In this document: positions 56,765 through 64,000 of the stretch, piece by piece
Numbering within the stretch: position 1 is the stretch's first letter
Layout: each line of letters starts with the position of its first letter
NCBI RefSeq assembly: GCF_033097525.1
Contig: NZ_CP109907.1
Span: 2,480,001 to 2,544,000 of the forward strand
Direction: 5' to 3'
DNA from: Sphingobacterium sp. UGAL515B_05
GTDB lineage: Bacteria > Bacteroidota > Bacteroidia > Sphingobacteriales > Sphingobacteriaceae
Length of the DNA: 64,000 bases
Notes under the pieces: generated by a model
What the model was told of the DNA's origin: nothing
The model's input: the letters and a program-made list of their open reading frames with translations, nothing else
Databases searched by the model: none
Made by a program: the position numbers and the translations under genes

Positions 56765-58678
56765 TTACCCAAAGAGGTTACTGGTGAATTTTACTTTAAT
56801 CCCCAGCTGAAAGTTATTGATCGTTTTAAATATTTCCTTAATGGTTGCCTTTTCAATATTTGTCAAGCTGTCCATCGGTACATAATTGTTTGGGCTAAGT
56901 TTGGCTATCCGAATCTGATTCGCTTGATTTTTCAGGCGAATCGACATCAGATAATAGTAAGATTGATGTAATTCTTCATATTGTTCCTGCGTGAAAATCC
57001 CCAATTCGAGTAACTGCTTGAGTCTTCCACCAGTATTTTCTTCATAAATTCGGTTTTTCAGGGCATATACACGAACCAGATCGACAATAGGTGTCATAGC
57101 TTTTTTGATGTTGAAGACTTCAGACGATCCGATGGTTTGCGTTTTGATCGCCTTAAAAAATGTCAAGGGAGGTTCATACTGTAGAGCATTTTTTGCGATA
57201 AATGTAAAAAAACGCTCATTAGGTTTTTGTAATTCGACATTGAGGAACTCTTTAAGCTGATCTATAATATCTTGGTCGCCATATAATCGTCGGCAGTCAA
57301 AGAATGTAGAAAACTTAATTGCATTTTCGGGAATACTTTCCTCGATCCATTTTTTATAATTGTTTTTCCAATGCGATAGTGAATGTGTCCATTCAGGATT
57401 GCTGGCCATATATCCTCCTGTACAATAACTGAAACCTATTGTATTTAAATGATCAGACACACGACTTGCAAAATTCAAAAAATACGCTCGGACGAGCTCG
57501 CGCTGTTCATTGGCTTTATCTTCATAAATAATCGCATTATCCTGATCTGTCATCAGCGTCTGTTCTTTTCTTCCTTCACTACCAGTCACCATGAAGACAA
57601 ATTTTGCCGGCGGTTCGCCCATCTCTTCGATTACTTTTTCGATTACTTTCAGTGCAATACTGTCCGCTACAGTTGTAATCACCTGATTGGCAATTTCGGC
57701 ATTTACTCCTCTGCCGAGCAGTTGATGGATAATTTCTGGAACGTTGTTCCACTTTTCACGCAATTCGTCAAAAGTTTCTGCTAGTTTGACCGATTGAATA
57801 AATACGAGTGGCGATTGCCCTTGCTCACTCAATAATCTGTTACGGCTTAGGAATCCAACGTAATTCCCTTCTTTTTCAACGAGCAGGTATCTTGATTTCG
57901 TTCGGAACATTTTTAGTACAGCCTCATACAGGTAAGCTTGATCAGAGATACTAACAATTGGGTTGTCCATCACTTCGATAATCGCGCGGTCGACAGCGAT
58001 TTGTTGCGCCACGACATTATCCCGCAAGGTCATATCAGTAGCATAGCCGATGATACCATTTTTGTCTTTGATAAACACACAACTTACCTTTTGTTTGGCC
58101 ATCATCTTTGCAACCTCAAAAATGGGGGTTTCAGCGGTACAGGCAACAATATCTTTGTAAGTGATATGTTCTATCTTTCGCGAGTACAATTGATCCGCAG
58201 CAAAGTAGCTCTCCTCAAAAGAAGCTGGGGATTTTACAAAGTGTGAAAACTCCTCATCTAACATCCTTTTTCCAAAAGAATTGGTGAAAAAATGAAAGAA
58301 CTCTTCATTGGCATTACAAAGCTCAATAAAATTTTTCCGCGGTAACCGATAGATGATTGTACCTTTTTTAGCGATGACAGATTTTAACGCTTTTGTTCGA
58401 TTCAATAAGACTGAAATACCGCCAAAGCAATAAGGCATATGATGGATTTCGACTAATCGTTTATTATCTGAAGCATCTAAAAAAAATGTTTCGTATTCTC
58501 CTTCGAAGATTAAGTCTACTCCGTCCATATCGGTAATATTCTGTCGATAGACCAAGGTGTCTTTGGAGAAACGATGTTCATAGAGTATATCGACAATACT
58601 TAGCTGAAGGGTTTCGGGCAATACCTGAAATGGTTGGGTCGATTTCAGCAAGGATAGGAGGGATTCGTTTTTTTCCAT
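56765..58678 (-). CDS. cNMP-binding / CBS / DUF294 nucleotidyltransferase-like signalling protein
   Basis: A 637-residue cytoplasmic multidomain protein. Residues about 15-130 form a cyclic-nucleotide-binding-like domain ('GVDLIFEGEYETFFLDASDNKRLVEIHHMPYCFGGISVLL'). Residues about 175-295 are a CBS pair ('VSCVFIKDKNGIIGYATDMTLRDNVV' and 'SRYLLVEKEGNYVGFLSRNRLL'). A DUF294 nucleotidyltransferase-like domain follows, with 'MVTGSEGRKEQTLMTDQDNAIIY', which keeps the GS...R.E...D.D pattern of GlnD-like enzymes, then a helical DUF294_C domain. Known relatives are thought to sense adenylates and modify a target protein, with no proven substrate. The exonuclease gene is 10 bases upstream and cotranscribed; this pairing recurs in other bacteria. 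Confidence 0.9.
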   Translation of the reverse strand: MEKNESLLSLLKSTQPFQVLPETLQLSIVDILYEHRFSKDTLVYRQNITDMDGVDLIFEGEYETFFLDASDNKRLVEIHHMPYCFGGISVLLNRTKALKSVIAKKGTIIYRLPRKNFIELCNANEEFFHFFTNSFGKRMLDEEFSHFVKSPASFEESYFAADQLYSRKIEHITYKDIVACTAETPIFEVAKMMAKQKVSCVFIKDKNGIIGYATDMTLRDNVVAQQIAVDRAIIEVMDNPIVSISDQAYLYEAVLKMFRTKSRYLLVEKEGNYVGFLSRNRLLSEQGQSPLVFIQSVKLAETFDELREKWNNVPEIIHQLLGRGVNAEIANQVITTVADSIALKVIEKVIEEMGEPPAKFVFMVTGSEGRKEQTLMTDQDNAIIYEDKANEQRELVRAYFLNFASRVSDHLNTIGFSYCTGGYMASNPEWTHSLSHWKNNYKKWIEESIPENAIKFSTFFDCRRLYGDQDIIDQLKEFLNVELQKPNERFFTFIAKNALQYEPPLTFFKAIKTQTIGSSEVFNIKKAMTPIVDLVRVYALKNRIYEENTGGRLKQLLELGIFTQEQYEELHQSYYYLMSIRLKNQANQIRIAKLSPNNYVPMDSLTNIEKATIKEIFKTINNFQLGIKVKFTSNLFG

Positions 58679-58688
58679 GAATACGGCA

Positions 58689-59309
58689 TTAAAAAAGATT
58701 ATCGAACTCAGTTTGTTGGTTTAGAATTTCTTGATCGGAGAGATCTTTTCGTTGGATCATTTCAAAATAACATTTCGCTGTGATCTCAGCATCTTTCTCC
58801 GCATCGTGTATATTTTCGGGAAGAGCCAGGAAAAGCGATTCATGTAATAATGAAAGCGGAAGATGGACCATATGTGGGTTTCTAACATACCTTTTGCTAT
58901 GCAGCAAGGTGCAAAAGTATTTTAAGTCGCAAAATGGGAGCGGAAGATTGGAACGATAGAATTCAGCAGATAATACCTGCAAATCAAATGAAAGAAAATG
59001 TCCAACGATTTGCGGTTTATATTTTTTGATGTCATGACTCAGTTTACGCAACACCTCTTTTTTCTTTTCGCCGTGCTTCATTAAAAAAGGGGGAGTCAAT
59101 CCGTGTATTTGCTCTGAAGCGGGACTGATTGGTATTAGCGGTTCATAAATATATTTATTCGTACGTTTAACTTCATTGCGTTCTTCGTCAAAAATAATCC
59201 AAGCCAATTGCAATATATGCGGCCAGTTGTCGCTGTCGGTGTACTTTTTATTCCATTTTTTCGGCAACCCGGATGTTTCAGTATCTATGAATAACAAATA
59301 TTTTTTCAA
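58689..59309 (-). CDS. DEDDh 3'-5' exonuclease (DnaQ-like)
   Basis: A 206-residue exonuclease with Exo I 'LFIDTETSGLP' (Asp9, Glu11), Exo II 'IVGHFLSFDLQVLSAEFYRSN' and Exo III 'HDAEKDAEITAKCYF', the DEDDh pattern of the DNA polymerase III epsilon family. Without a polymerase-binding tail it is likely an independent nuclease. It is followed 10 bases later by the cNMP/CBS/DUF294 gene, suggesting that its activity or substrate is linked to that signalling protein. Confidence 0.9.
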   Translation of the reverse strand: MKKYLLFIDTETSGLPKKWNKKYTDSDNWPHILQLAWIIFDEERNEVKRTNKYIYEPLIPISPASEQIHGLTPPFLMKHGEKKKEVLRKLSHDIKKYKPQIVGHFLSFDLQVLSAEFYRSNLPLPFCDLKYFCTLLHSKRYVRNPHMVHLPLSLLHESLFLALPENIHDAEKDAEITAKCYFEMIQRKDLSDQEILNQQTEFDNLF

Positions 59310-59395
59310 GGAAGTATTTATAATAAGTAATTAAAAGTAATCAAAATTTACTGTAAGCTGTAGATGCCGTTTAAATAAATTATCTTGTATAGGGC

Positions 59396-59434
59396 AACTG
59401 TCTTGGTTATGTGGCATAACAGTGCATAACAGTT
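59396..59434 (+). promoter_or_regulatory. repeat-rich operator candidate upstream of rhaT
   Basis: gcataacagt occurs twice in tandem (59414-59423, 59424-59433). The first copy also pairs with an upstream gttatg (59406-59411) across 3 bases, and aactgt/acagtt bracket the whole block (59396-59401, 59429-59434). It lies 53 bases before rhaT, a suitable place for a rhamnose-responsive activator. Confidence 0.45.
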
Positions 59435-59486
59435 CCTCCCATCAAATCATTTAATTTAGTTTTTGTAATACCTAAAAAGATACACA

Positions 59487-60563
59487 ATGAATGCTGTTTT
59501 CGGAGTTATATTCCATTTTATAGGCGGTTTCGCGTCTGGTAGTTTTTATGTGCCGTATAAGAAAGTGAAAGGCTGGTCCTGGGAATCCATGTGGATATTA
59601 GGGGGACTTTTTTCATGGGTGATCGTTCCGCCGATAGCGGCAATGTTGACGATTCCAAATTTTGTGGAAATTATCCAAGATACGAATAGTTCCATTGTAG
59701 GCTACACTTTTTTATTTGGATTACTCTGGGGGATTGGGGGACTGACCTATGGACTTGGTGTACGTTACCTCGGGGTATCTTTGGGAAGTAGTATCATTTT
59801 GGGACTTAGCATGGTTTTTGGATCCTTGATGCCAAGTATTTATTATTTTTTCAATAAGACTGCAGGCAAACATGGTATAGACTATTTTTTTACAACACAT
59901 TCCGGTATTTGTATTCTCATAGGACTTTTGGTGTGTGTGCTTGGTGTGTTTTTATGTGGGAAGGCTGGAGTGTCAAAGGAGAAGCATTTATCTGCATTAT
60001 CATCTGAAAGCAAGTCTGATTACAATTTTGGGTTGGGTATCGTTGTGGCTATTATATCGGGGATATTAAGTGCTTGTTTCAATTTTGGAATAGAGGCAGG
60101 AAAGCCGATGGCTGATGTGGCTAACATCTTATGGAAGGCTACTCATCCAAATCAAGGAGAATTTCTCTATCAAAATAACGTCACCTATATTGTAATCCTT
60201 TGGGGTGGTTTTGTGACGAACTTTCTTTGGTGCCTTTACTTATTGTTTAAGAATAGAACTTTTGGGGATTATACAAAGTCCGATGTGCCAAAAGGCAAAA
60301 ACTTCCTTTTATGTGCGATAGCGGGAACGACTTGGTATCTGCAGTTTTTCTTTTATGGTATGGGCGAAAGCCGTTTAGGAAATGGAGCCAGCTCCTGGAT
60401 CTTGCATATGGCATTTATCATTCTCATTTCAAATGCTTGGGGTGTTGCACTCAAGGAATGGAAAGGTGTGGATCGTGCGACTTATCGTTCTATAATCGGA
60501 GGAATTGTAACCATTATCGTCTCTATTTGCATCGTAGGGTTTGCAAAGACATTAGAAAATTAA
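59487..60563 (+). CDS. rhaT: L-rhamnose/proton symporter
   Basis: A 358-residue membrane protein with about ten membrane segments and the RhaT signature start 'VIFHFIGGFASGSFYVPYKKVKGWSWESMWILGGLFSW'. 'GLLWGIGGLTYGLGVRYLGVSLGSSIILGLSMVFGSLMP' and 'GTTWYLQFFFYGMGESRLG' are further family blocks. It imports L-rhamnose. The aldolase/dehydrogenase gene starts 22 bases downstream. Confidence 0.96.
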   Translation: MNAVFGVIFHFIGGFASGSFYVPYKKVKGWSWESMWILGGLFSWVIVPPIAAMLTIPNFVEIIQDTNSSIVGYTFLFGLLWGIGGLTYGLGVRYLGVSLGSSIILGLSMVFGSLMPSIYYFFNKTAGKHGIDYFFTTHSGICILIGLLVCVLGVFLCGKAGVSKEKHLSALSSESKSDYNFGLGIVVAIISGILSACFNFGIEAGKPMADVANILWKATHPNQGEFLYQNNVTYIVILWGGFVTNFLWCLYLLFKNRTFGDYTKSDVPKGKNFLLCAIAGTTWYLQFFFYGMGESRLGNGASSWILHMAFIILISNAWGVALKEWKGVDRATYRSIIGGIVTIIVSICIVGFAKTLEN

Positions 60564-60585
60564 TATTTAAATAAATATAGAAGAA

Positions 60586-62694
60586 GTGAAAACGTACAAA
60601 CATGTCAATTACTTATGGGACGATGAGAAAGCTCAGGCACTAAGCGGTGATGAAGTAGCTTTACTGTTATATCGTTCGAATATTTTAGGTGCAGATTTAA
60701 GGATCACAAATTATGGCGGGGGAAATACCTCGTGCAAAGTTTCTGAAAAAGATCCTTTGACAGGTGAAGAAGTGGAGGTGATGTGGATCAAAGGCTCAGG
60801 AGGTGATATCGGAACTTTGAAAAAATCCGGTTTGGCGGCTTTGTATCTCCAACGTCTACGTAATTTGGAAAATGTCTATCGTGGATTAGATCATGAAGAT
60901 GAAATGGTTGAATTATTTAACCACTGTATCTATGATCTAGCGTCTAAAGCTCCATCTATTGATACACCACTGCATGGATTCCTGCCATTCAAACATATCG
61001 ACCACTTACATCCCGATGCGGCAATTGCCATTGCCGCGGCCAAAGATGGAAAGACAATCACGCAAGAGCTTTTTAATGGGACCATCGGCTGGGTAGACTG
61101 GCAACGACCGGGATTTGATTTAGGCCTGCAGTTAAGAGCTTGCTTGGAAGAGAATCCAGGAATCCGAGGTATCATGTTAGGCTCTCATGGTTTATTTACC
61201 TGGGGCGATACAGCATACGAATGTTATGTTAATTCGTTGGATGTCATTGAAGCCTGTGCAGCATATCTTGAGCAGAATTATGGTAAAAAAGCACCTGTCT
61301 TTGGTGGACAAAAAGTGATTAGCTTGGGCAAGGAAGAAAGAACTGCACAAGCGGCCAAACTGGCGCCGGTTTTAAGAGGTTTCTGTTCCAGTGAGCGCCA
61401 TATGATAGGGCATTTCACAGACGATGAACGCGTATTGGAATTTATCAATTCCAATGATTTAGCACGTTTAGCTCCACTTGGTACCAGTTGCCCGGACCAC
61501 TTCTTAAGGACCAAAATCCAACCATTGGTGTTGAATTTGGATAAATCAGAAGATTTAGACAACGTTGAAGAGCTCAAAGCGAAATTGACGCCATTATTTG
61601 AAGAGTACCGTGAAATGTATGCACAGTATTATGAAAACTGCAAACATGAAAACAGTCCAGCGGTCCGAGATAAAAACCCGGTAATTGTTCTGTATCCAGG
61701 TGTAGGTATGTTCGCATTTGCGAAAGACAAACAGACTGCACGGGTGGCAGCGGAATTCTATACCAATGCAATCAATGTAATGAAAGGCGCTGAGGCTGTA
61801 AGCGAATATACCGCATTACCTCGTCAAGAGGCATTTGATATTGAGTATTGGTTGCTAGAAGAAGCAAAGTTGCAGCGCATGCCAAAACCCAAGGCACTTT
61901 CTGGAAAAATTGCTTTGGTTACTGGCAGTGGTGGTGGCATTGGAAAAGCAATCGCTAAAAAGATGGCTCAAGAAGGCGCTGTGATTGTCTTAAATGATAT
62001 TAACACAGAACGGTTGGAATCGAGTAAGGCCGAATTTGTAGGCGAATTTGGAACAGACTCGGTCATCGCTACAATTCTTGATGTAACCAATGCAGATTCT
62101 ATCAAAGGTGCTTTGAAAGATGCGGCTTTAGCATTCGGTGGTATTGATATCGTCGTTAATAATGCTGGATTGTCGATTTCAAAAACAATCGAAGACCACA
62201 CGGAGAAGGATTGGGATTTATTGTACGATGTATTGGTAAAGGGCCAGTTCTTGGTTACGCAAGGAGTGACGTCAATATTAAAAGGGCAGGCAATCGGTGG
62301 CGATATCATCAATATTGTCAGTAAAAATGCTTTGGTTAGCGGACCAAACAATACGGGGTATGGAAGCGCAAAAGGTGCCCAGTTGCATTTGAGCCGTTTA
62401 TGTGCAGCAGAATTGGGTCCTGTGGGAGTGCGTGTAAACGTTGTCAATCCCGATGCGGTTATTTCAGATAGCAATATCTGGGCTGGGGGTTGGGCAGAAG
62501 GTCGTGCTAAAGCCTATGGCATTACTGTTGCGGAACTTCCTGCATACTATGCAAAGAGAACCTTGTTAAATGAGATTATCCTTCCACAAGATATTGCGAA
62601 TGCATGTTTTGCTTTTGTGGGTGGATTGCTGAGCAAGTCTACTGGGAATGTGTTAAACGTTGACGGAGGCGTTGCAATGGCGTTTGTACGCTAA
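60586..62694 (+). CDS. bifunctional rhamnulose-1-phosphate aldolase/short-chain dehydrogenase
   Basis: A 702-residue fusion starting at GTG (60586). Residues about 1-420 form a class II aldolase ('NYGGGNTSCKV', 'MWIKGSGGDIGTL', 'TPLHGFLPFKHIDHLHPDA' with metal His residues, 'MLGSHGLFTWGD'). Residues about 435-702 form a short-chain dehydrogenase ('VTGSGGGIGKAIAKKM', 'VNNAGLS', 'YGSAKGAQ' with the catalytic Tyr and Lys). It would split L-rhamnulose-1-phosphate into dihydroxyacetone phosphate and L-lactaldehyde and oxidise the latter. The fusion is known from Bacillus, rhizobia and Bacteroidota. It lies between rhaT and the isomerase gene. Confidence 0.95.
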   Translation: MKTYKHVNYLWDDEKAQALSGDEVALLLYRSNILGADLRITNYGGGNTSCKVSEKDPLTGEEVEVMWIKGSGGDIGTLKKSGLAALYLQRLRNLENVYRGLDHEDEMVELFNHCIYDLASKAPSIDTPLHGFLPFKHIDHLHPDAAIAIAAAKDGKTITQELFNGTIGWVDWQRPGFDLGLQLRACLEENPGIRGIMLGSHGLFTWGDTAYECYVNSLDVIEACAAYLEQNYGKKAPVFGGQKVISLGKEERTAQAAKLAPVLRGFCSSERHMIGHFTDDERVLEFINSNDLARLAPLGTSCPDHFLRTKIQPLVLNLDKSEDLDNVEELKAKLTPLFEEYREMYAQYYENCKHENSPAVRDKNPVIVLYPGVGMFAFAKDKQTARVAAEFYTNAINVMKGAEAVSEYTALPRQEAFDIEYWLLEEAKLQRMPKPKALSGKIALVTGSGGGIGKAIAKKMAQEGAVIVLNDINTERLESSKAEFVGEFGTDSVIATILDVTNADSIKGALKDAALAFGGIDIVVNNAGLSISKTIEDHTEKDWDLLYDVLVKGQFLVTQGVTSILKGQAIGGDIINIVSKNALVSGPNNTGYGSAKGAQLHLSRLCAAELGPVGVRVNVVNPDAVISDSNIWAGGWAEGRAKAYGITVAELPAYYAKRTLLNEIILPQDIANACFAFVGGLLSKSTGNVLNVDGGVAMAFVR

Positions 62695-62778
62695 TTTTTA
62701 TATCTTTAGGTGTCGTGTTCAGAAAGGGAAAAATTAAGACGGCACCTAAAGAATTTTTAGACGATAACCAATAATATT

Positions 62779-64000
62779 ATGATTCTTGATAAACAAATTA
62801 TAGATCAGCACAATAACCAATTAGCGGAGAAACATACACGAGCTTTTGACTACGTATCGGCAGATATTTCAGACACAGAGGAAATCTTGGACAAACTCCA
62901 GAAATTTCAAATTGCCATCCCAAGCTGGGCATTAGGAACAGGTGGTACTCGATTTGGGCGGTTTTCCGGAGCGGGTGAGCCCGGAACTTTGGAACAAAAG
63001 TTAGAGGATGTAGGCTTATTACACGCGCTCAACAAATCAAGCGGCGCTATTTCCTTACATATACCTTGGGATATCCCTTCGGATGCAGAAAAAATCAAAT
63101 CATTGGCATCTAAACTCGGTATTGCATTTGACGCGGTGAATTCCAATACATTTCAAGATCAGACTGGTCAAGAATACAGCTATAAATTTGGTTCGCTTCA
63201 TCATGTCAATCCTAAAGTACGTGAACAGGCTATTGCCCACAATATTGAAGTTATCAATTATGGAAAAGCTTTGGGATCTAAATCTCTTACAGTTTGGCTC
63301 GCTGACGGTTCATCTTTTCCAGGGCAGTTGAGTTTTAGAGAGGCATTTCAAAATACATTGTCTAGCTTAAGTGAAATTTATAAGCACCTACCAGACGATT
63401 GGAAATTGTTTGTGGAATACAAAGCTTTTGAACCATATTTCTATTCTACAACTATTGGAGACTGGGGGCAATCCTTACTATTGGCCAATAAATTAGGTCC
63501 TAAAGCTTATACTTTGGTTGATTTGGGACACCATTTACCCAATGCTAACATTGAACAGATTGTTTCTCTATTGCTTATGGAGGGCAAGCTTGGTGGTTTT
63601 CATTTTAACGATAGTAAGTACGCTGACGACGATCTAACAGCGGGCAGCATTAAGCCATATCAGTTATTTTTGATATTCAACGAATTGGTTGATGGAATGG
63701 ATTTGAATGGGATAGACCATGCGACAGGGTTGGGTTGGATGATTGACGCTTCTCATAACCTGAAAGATCCCTTGGTCGATTTGTTACAATCAGTTGAAGC
63801 GATTAAGATCGCCTATGCACAGGCTTTGTTAGTTGATCGCAAAGCATTGAAACAGGCACAGCAGACAAATGATATCGTGAAAGCTCAGGAAATCTTGCAA
63901 GATGCGTTTCGAACTGATGTCAGACCGCTTGTTGCAGAAGCAAGGCTAAGAAGTGGTGCTGCACTAAATCCAGTTCGATTATTCAACGAAGAAAATTTAC
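62779..64000 (+). CDS. L-rhamnose isomerase, 3' end beyond the window
   Basis: An open frame starts at ATG 62779 and continues for 407 codons to the right edge without a stop. The product reads as the TIM-barrel L-rhamnose isomerase of the Pseudomonas stutzeri/Bacillus type, distinct from E. coli RhaA: 'IPSWALGTGGTRFGRF' near residue 50, 'SLHIPWDIPSDAEK', 'VNSNTFQDQ', 'GSLHHVNPKVREQAIAHNIE', 'TLVDLGHHLPNANIEQIVSLLL', 'GGFHFNDSKYADDDL' and 'RSGAALNPVRLF'. These supply the metal-binding His, Asp and Glu residues of the family. It converts L-rhamnose to L-rhamnulose. Family members are about 420-430 residues, so only a few codons are missing. A rhamnulokinase gene is expected nearby outside the window. 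Confidence 0.93.
   Translation, partial: MILDKQIIDQHNNQLAEKHTRAFDYVSADISDTEEILDKLQKFQIAIPSWALGTGGTRFGRFSGAGEPGTLEQKLEDVGLLHALNKSSGAISLHIPWDIPSDAEKIKSLASKLGIAFDAVNSNTFQDQTGQEYSYKFGSLHHVNPKVREQAIAHNIEVINYGKALGSKSLTVWLADGSSFPGQLSFREAFQNTLSSLSEIYKHLPDDWKLFVEYKAFEPYFYSTTIGDWGQSLLLANKLGPKAYTLVDLGHHLPNANIEQIVSLLLMEGKLGGFHFNDSKYADDDLTAGSIKPYQLFLIFNELVDGMDLNGIDHATGLGWMIDASHNLKDPLVDLLQSVEAIKIAYAQALLVDRKALKQAQQTNDIVKAQEILQDAFRTDVRPLVAEARLRSGAALNPVRLFNEENL

Noticed and set aside
61968..62474. A 168-codon minus-strand open frame inside the rhamnulose-phosphate aldolase/dehydrogenase gene
   Set aside because: It lies wholly opposite the well-conserved dehydrogenase domain and shows no domain motif, so it is an antisense shadow.

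Overview
The window is a moderately AT-rich stretch of chromosome from a member of the Bacteroidota, most likely the Sphingobacteriaceae (Sphingobacterium or a close relative). The support is: paired SusC/SusD genes, a NUDIX-type arabinose regulator (AraR) as described in Bacteroides, an atpD-atpC pair standing apart from the other ATP synthase genes, a bifunctional rhamnulose-1-phosphate aldolase/dehydrogenase, and almost no Shine-Dalgarno sequences. The placement rests on remembered family resemblance, not on a search. I saw no rRNA, tRNA, CRISPR array, prophage or insertion sequence.

Layout. 1-4.2 kb: the end of a SusC gene, its SusD partner, a possible gene remnant and a secreted phosphodiesterase/phosphatase-superfamily enzyme. 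4.2-8.1 kb (minus strand): a class Ib ribonucleotide reductase operon, nrdH-nrdI-nrdE-nrdF, with DnaA-box-like sites upstream. 8.5-13.2 kb: a secreted S9 peptidase resembling plant glutamyl endopeptidase, an AraC-family regulator preceded by three GAACC half-sites exactly 21 bp apart, and a T4 Rnl2-type RNA ligase. 13.5-24.4 kb: a glycan utilization locus (SusC, SusD, arylsulfotransferase-like lipoprotein, mannosylglucose phosphorylase, secreted endonuclease/exonuclease/phosphatase-fold enzyme, sodium:solute symporter). 24.5-25.0 kb: a DUF2911 protein.

25.1-39.7 kb (minus strand): the whole branched-chain amino acid pathway, in the transcribed order ilvE, ilvD, ilvB, ilvH, a DinB-like gene, ilvC, leuC, leuD, a ModF-like double ABC ATPase, leuB, leuA, then ilvA behind its own terminator. 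ilvE carries a 1-base frameshift. 40.1-43.8 kb (minus strand): atpC/atpD, an anchored coiled-coil protein and the regulator AraR. 44.1-56.8 kb: arabinose/arabinan utilization, araB (also frameshifted by one base), araD, araA, a symporter, an aldose epimerase, two GH51 arabinofuranosidases and a tandem GH43 protein, with what looks like the relic of a hybrid two-component regulator between them. 56.8-59.3 kb (minus strand): a cNMP/CBS/DUF294 signalling protein paired with a DEDDh exonuclease. 59.5-64.0 kb: rhamnose genes rhaT, the bifunctional aldolase/dehydrogenase, and a rhamnose isomerase that runs off the window.

How the genes work together. Secreted GH51 and GH43 enzymes would release arabinose, the symporter would import it, and AraA-AraB-AraD would convert it to xylulose-5-phosphate under AraR control. 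The rhamnose genes form a parallel pentose/deoxyhexose arm, which together suggest growth on pectin-type plant cell wall polymers. The GH130 locus points to beta-mannosyl-glucose units. The two single-base frameshifts, both at short G runs in otherwise intact genes, are either assembly errors or strain-specific losses of BCAA transamination and arabinose phosphorylation. I did not find a clearly unprecedented system. The most novel-looking signals are the phased half-sites before the AraC gene, the isolated RNA ligase, and the sulfotransferase/phosphatase-fold additions to the mannosylglucose locus.
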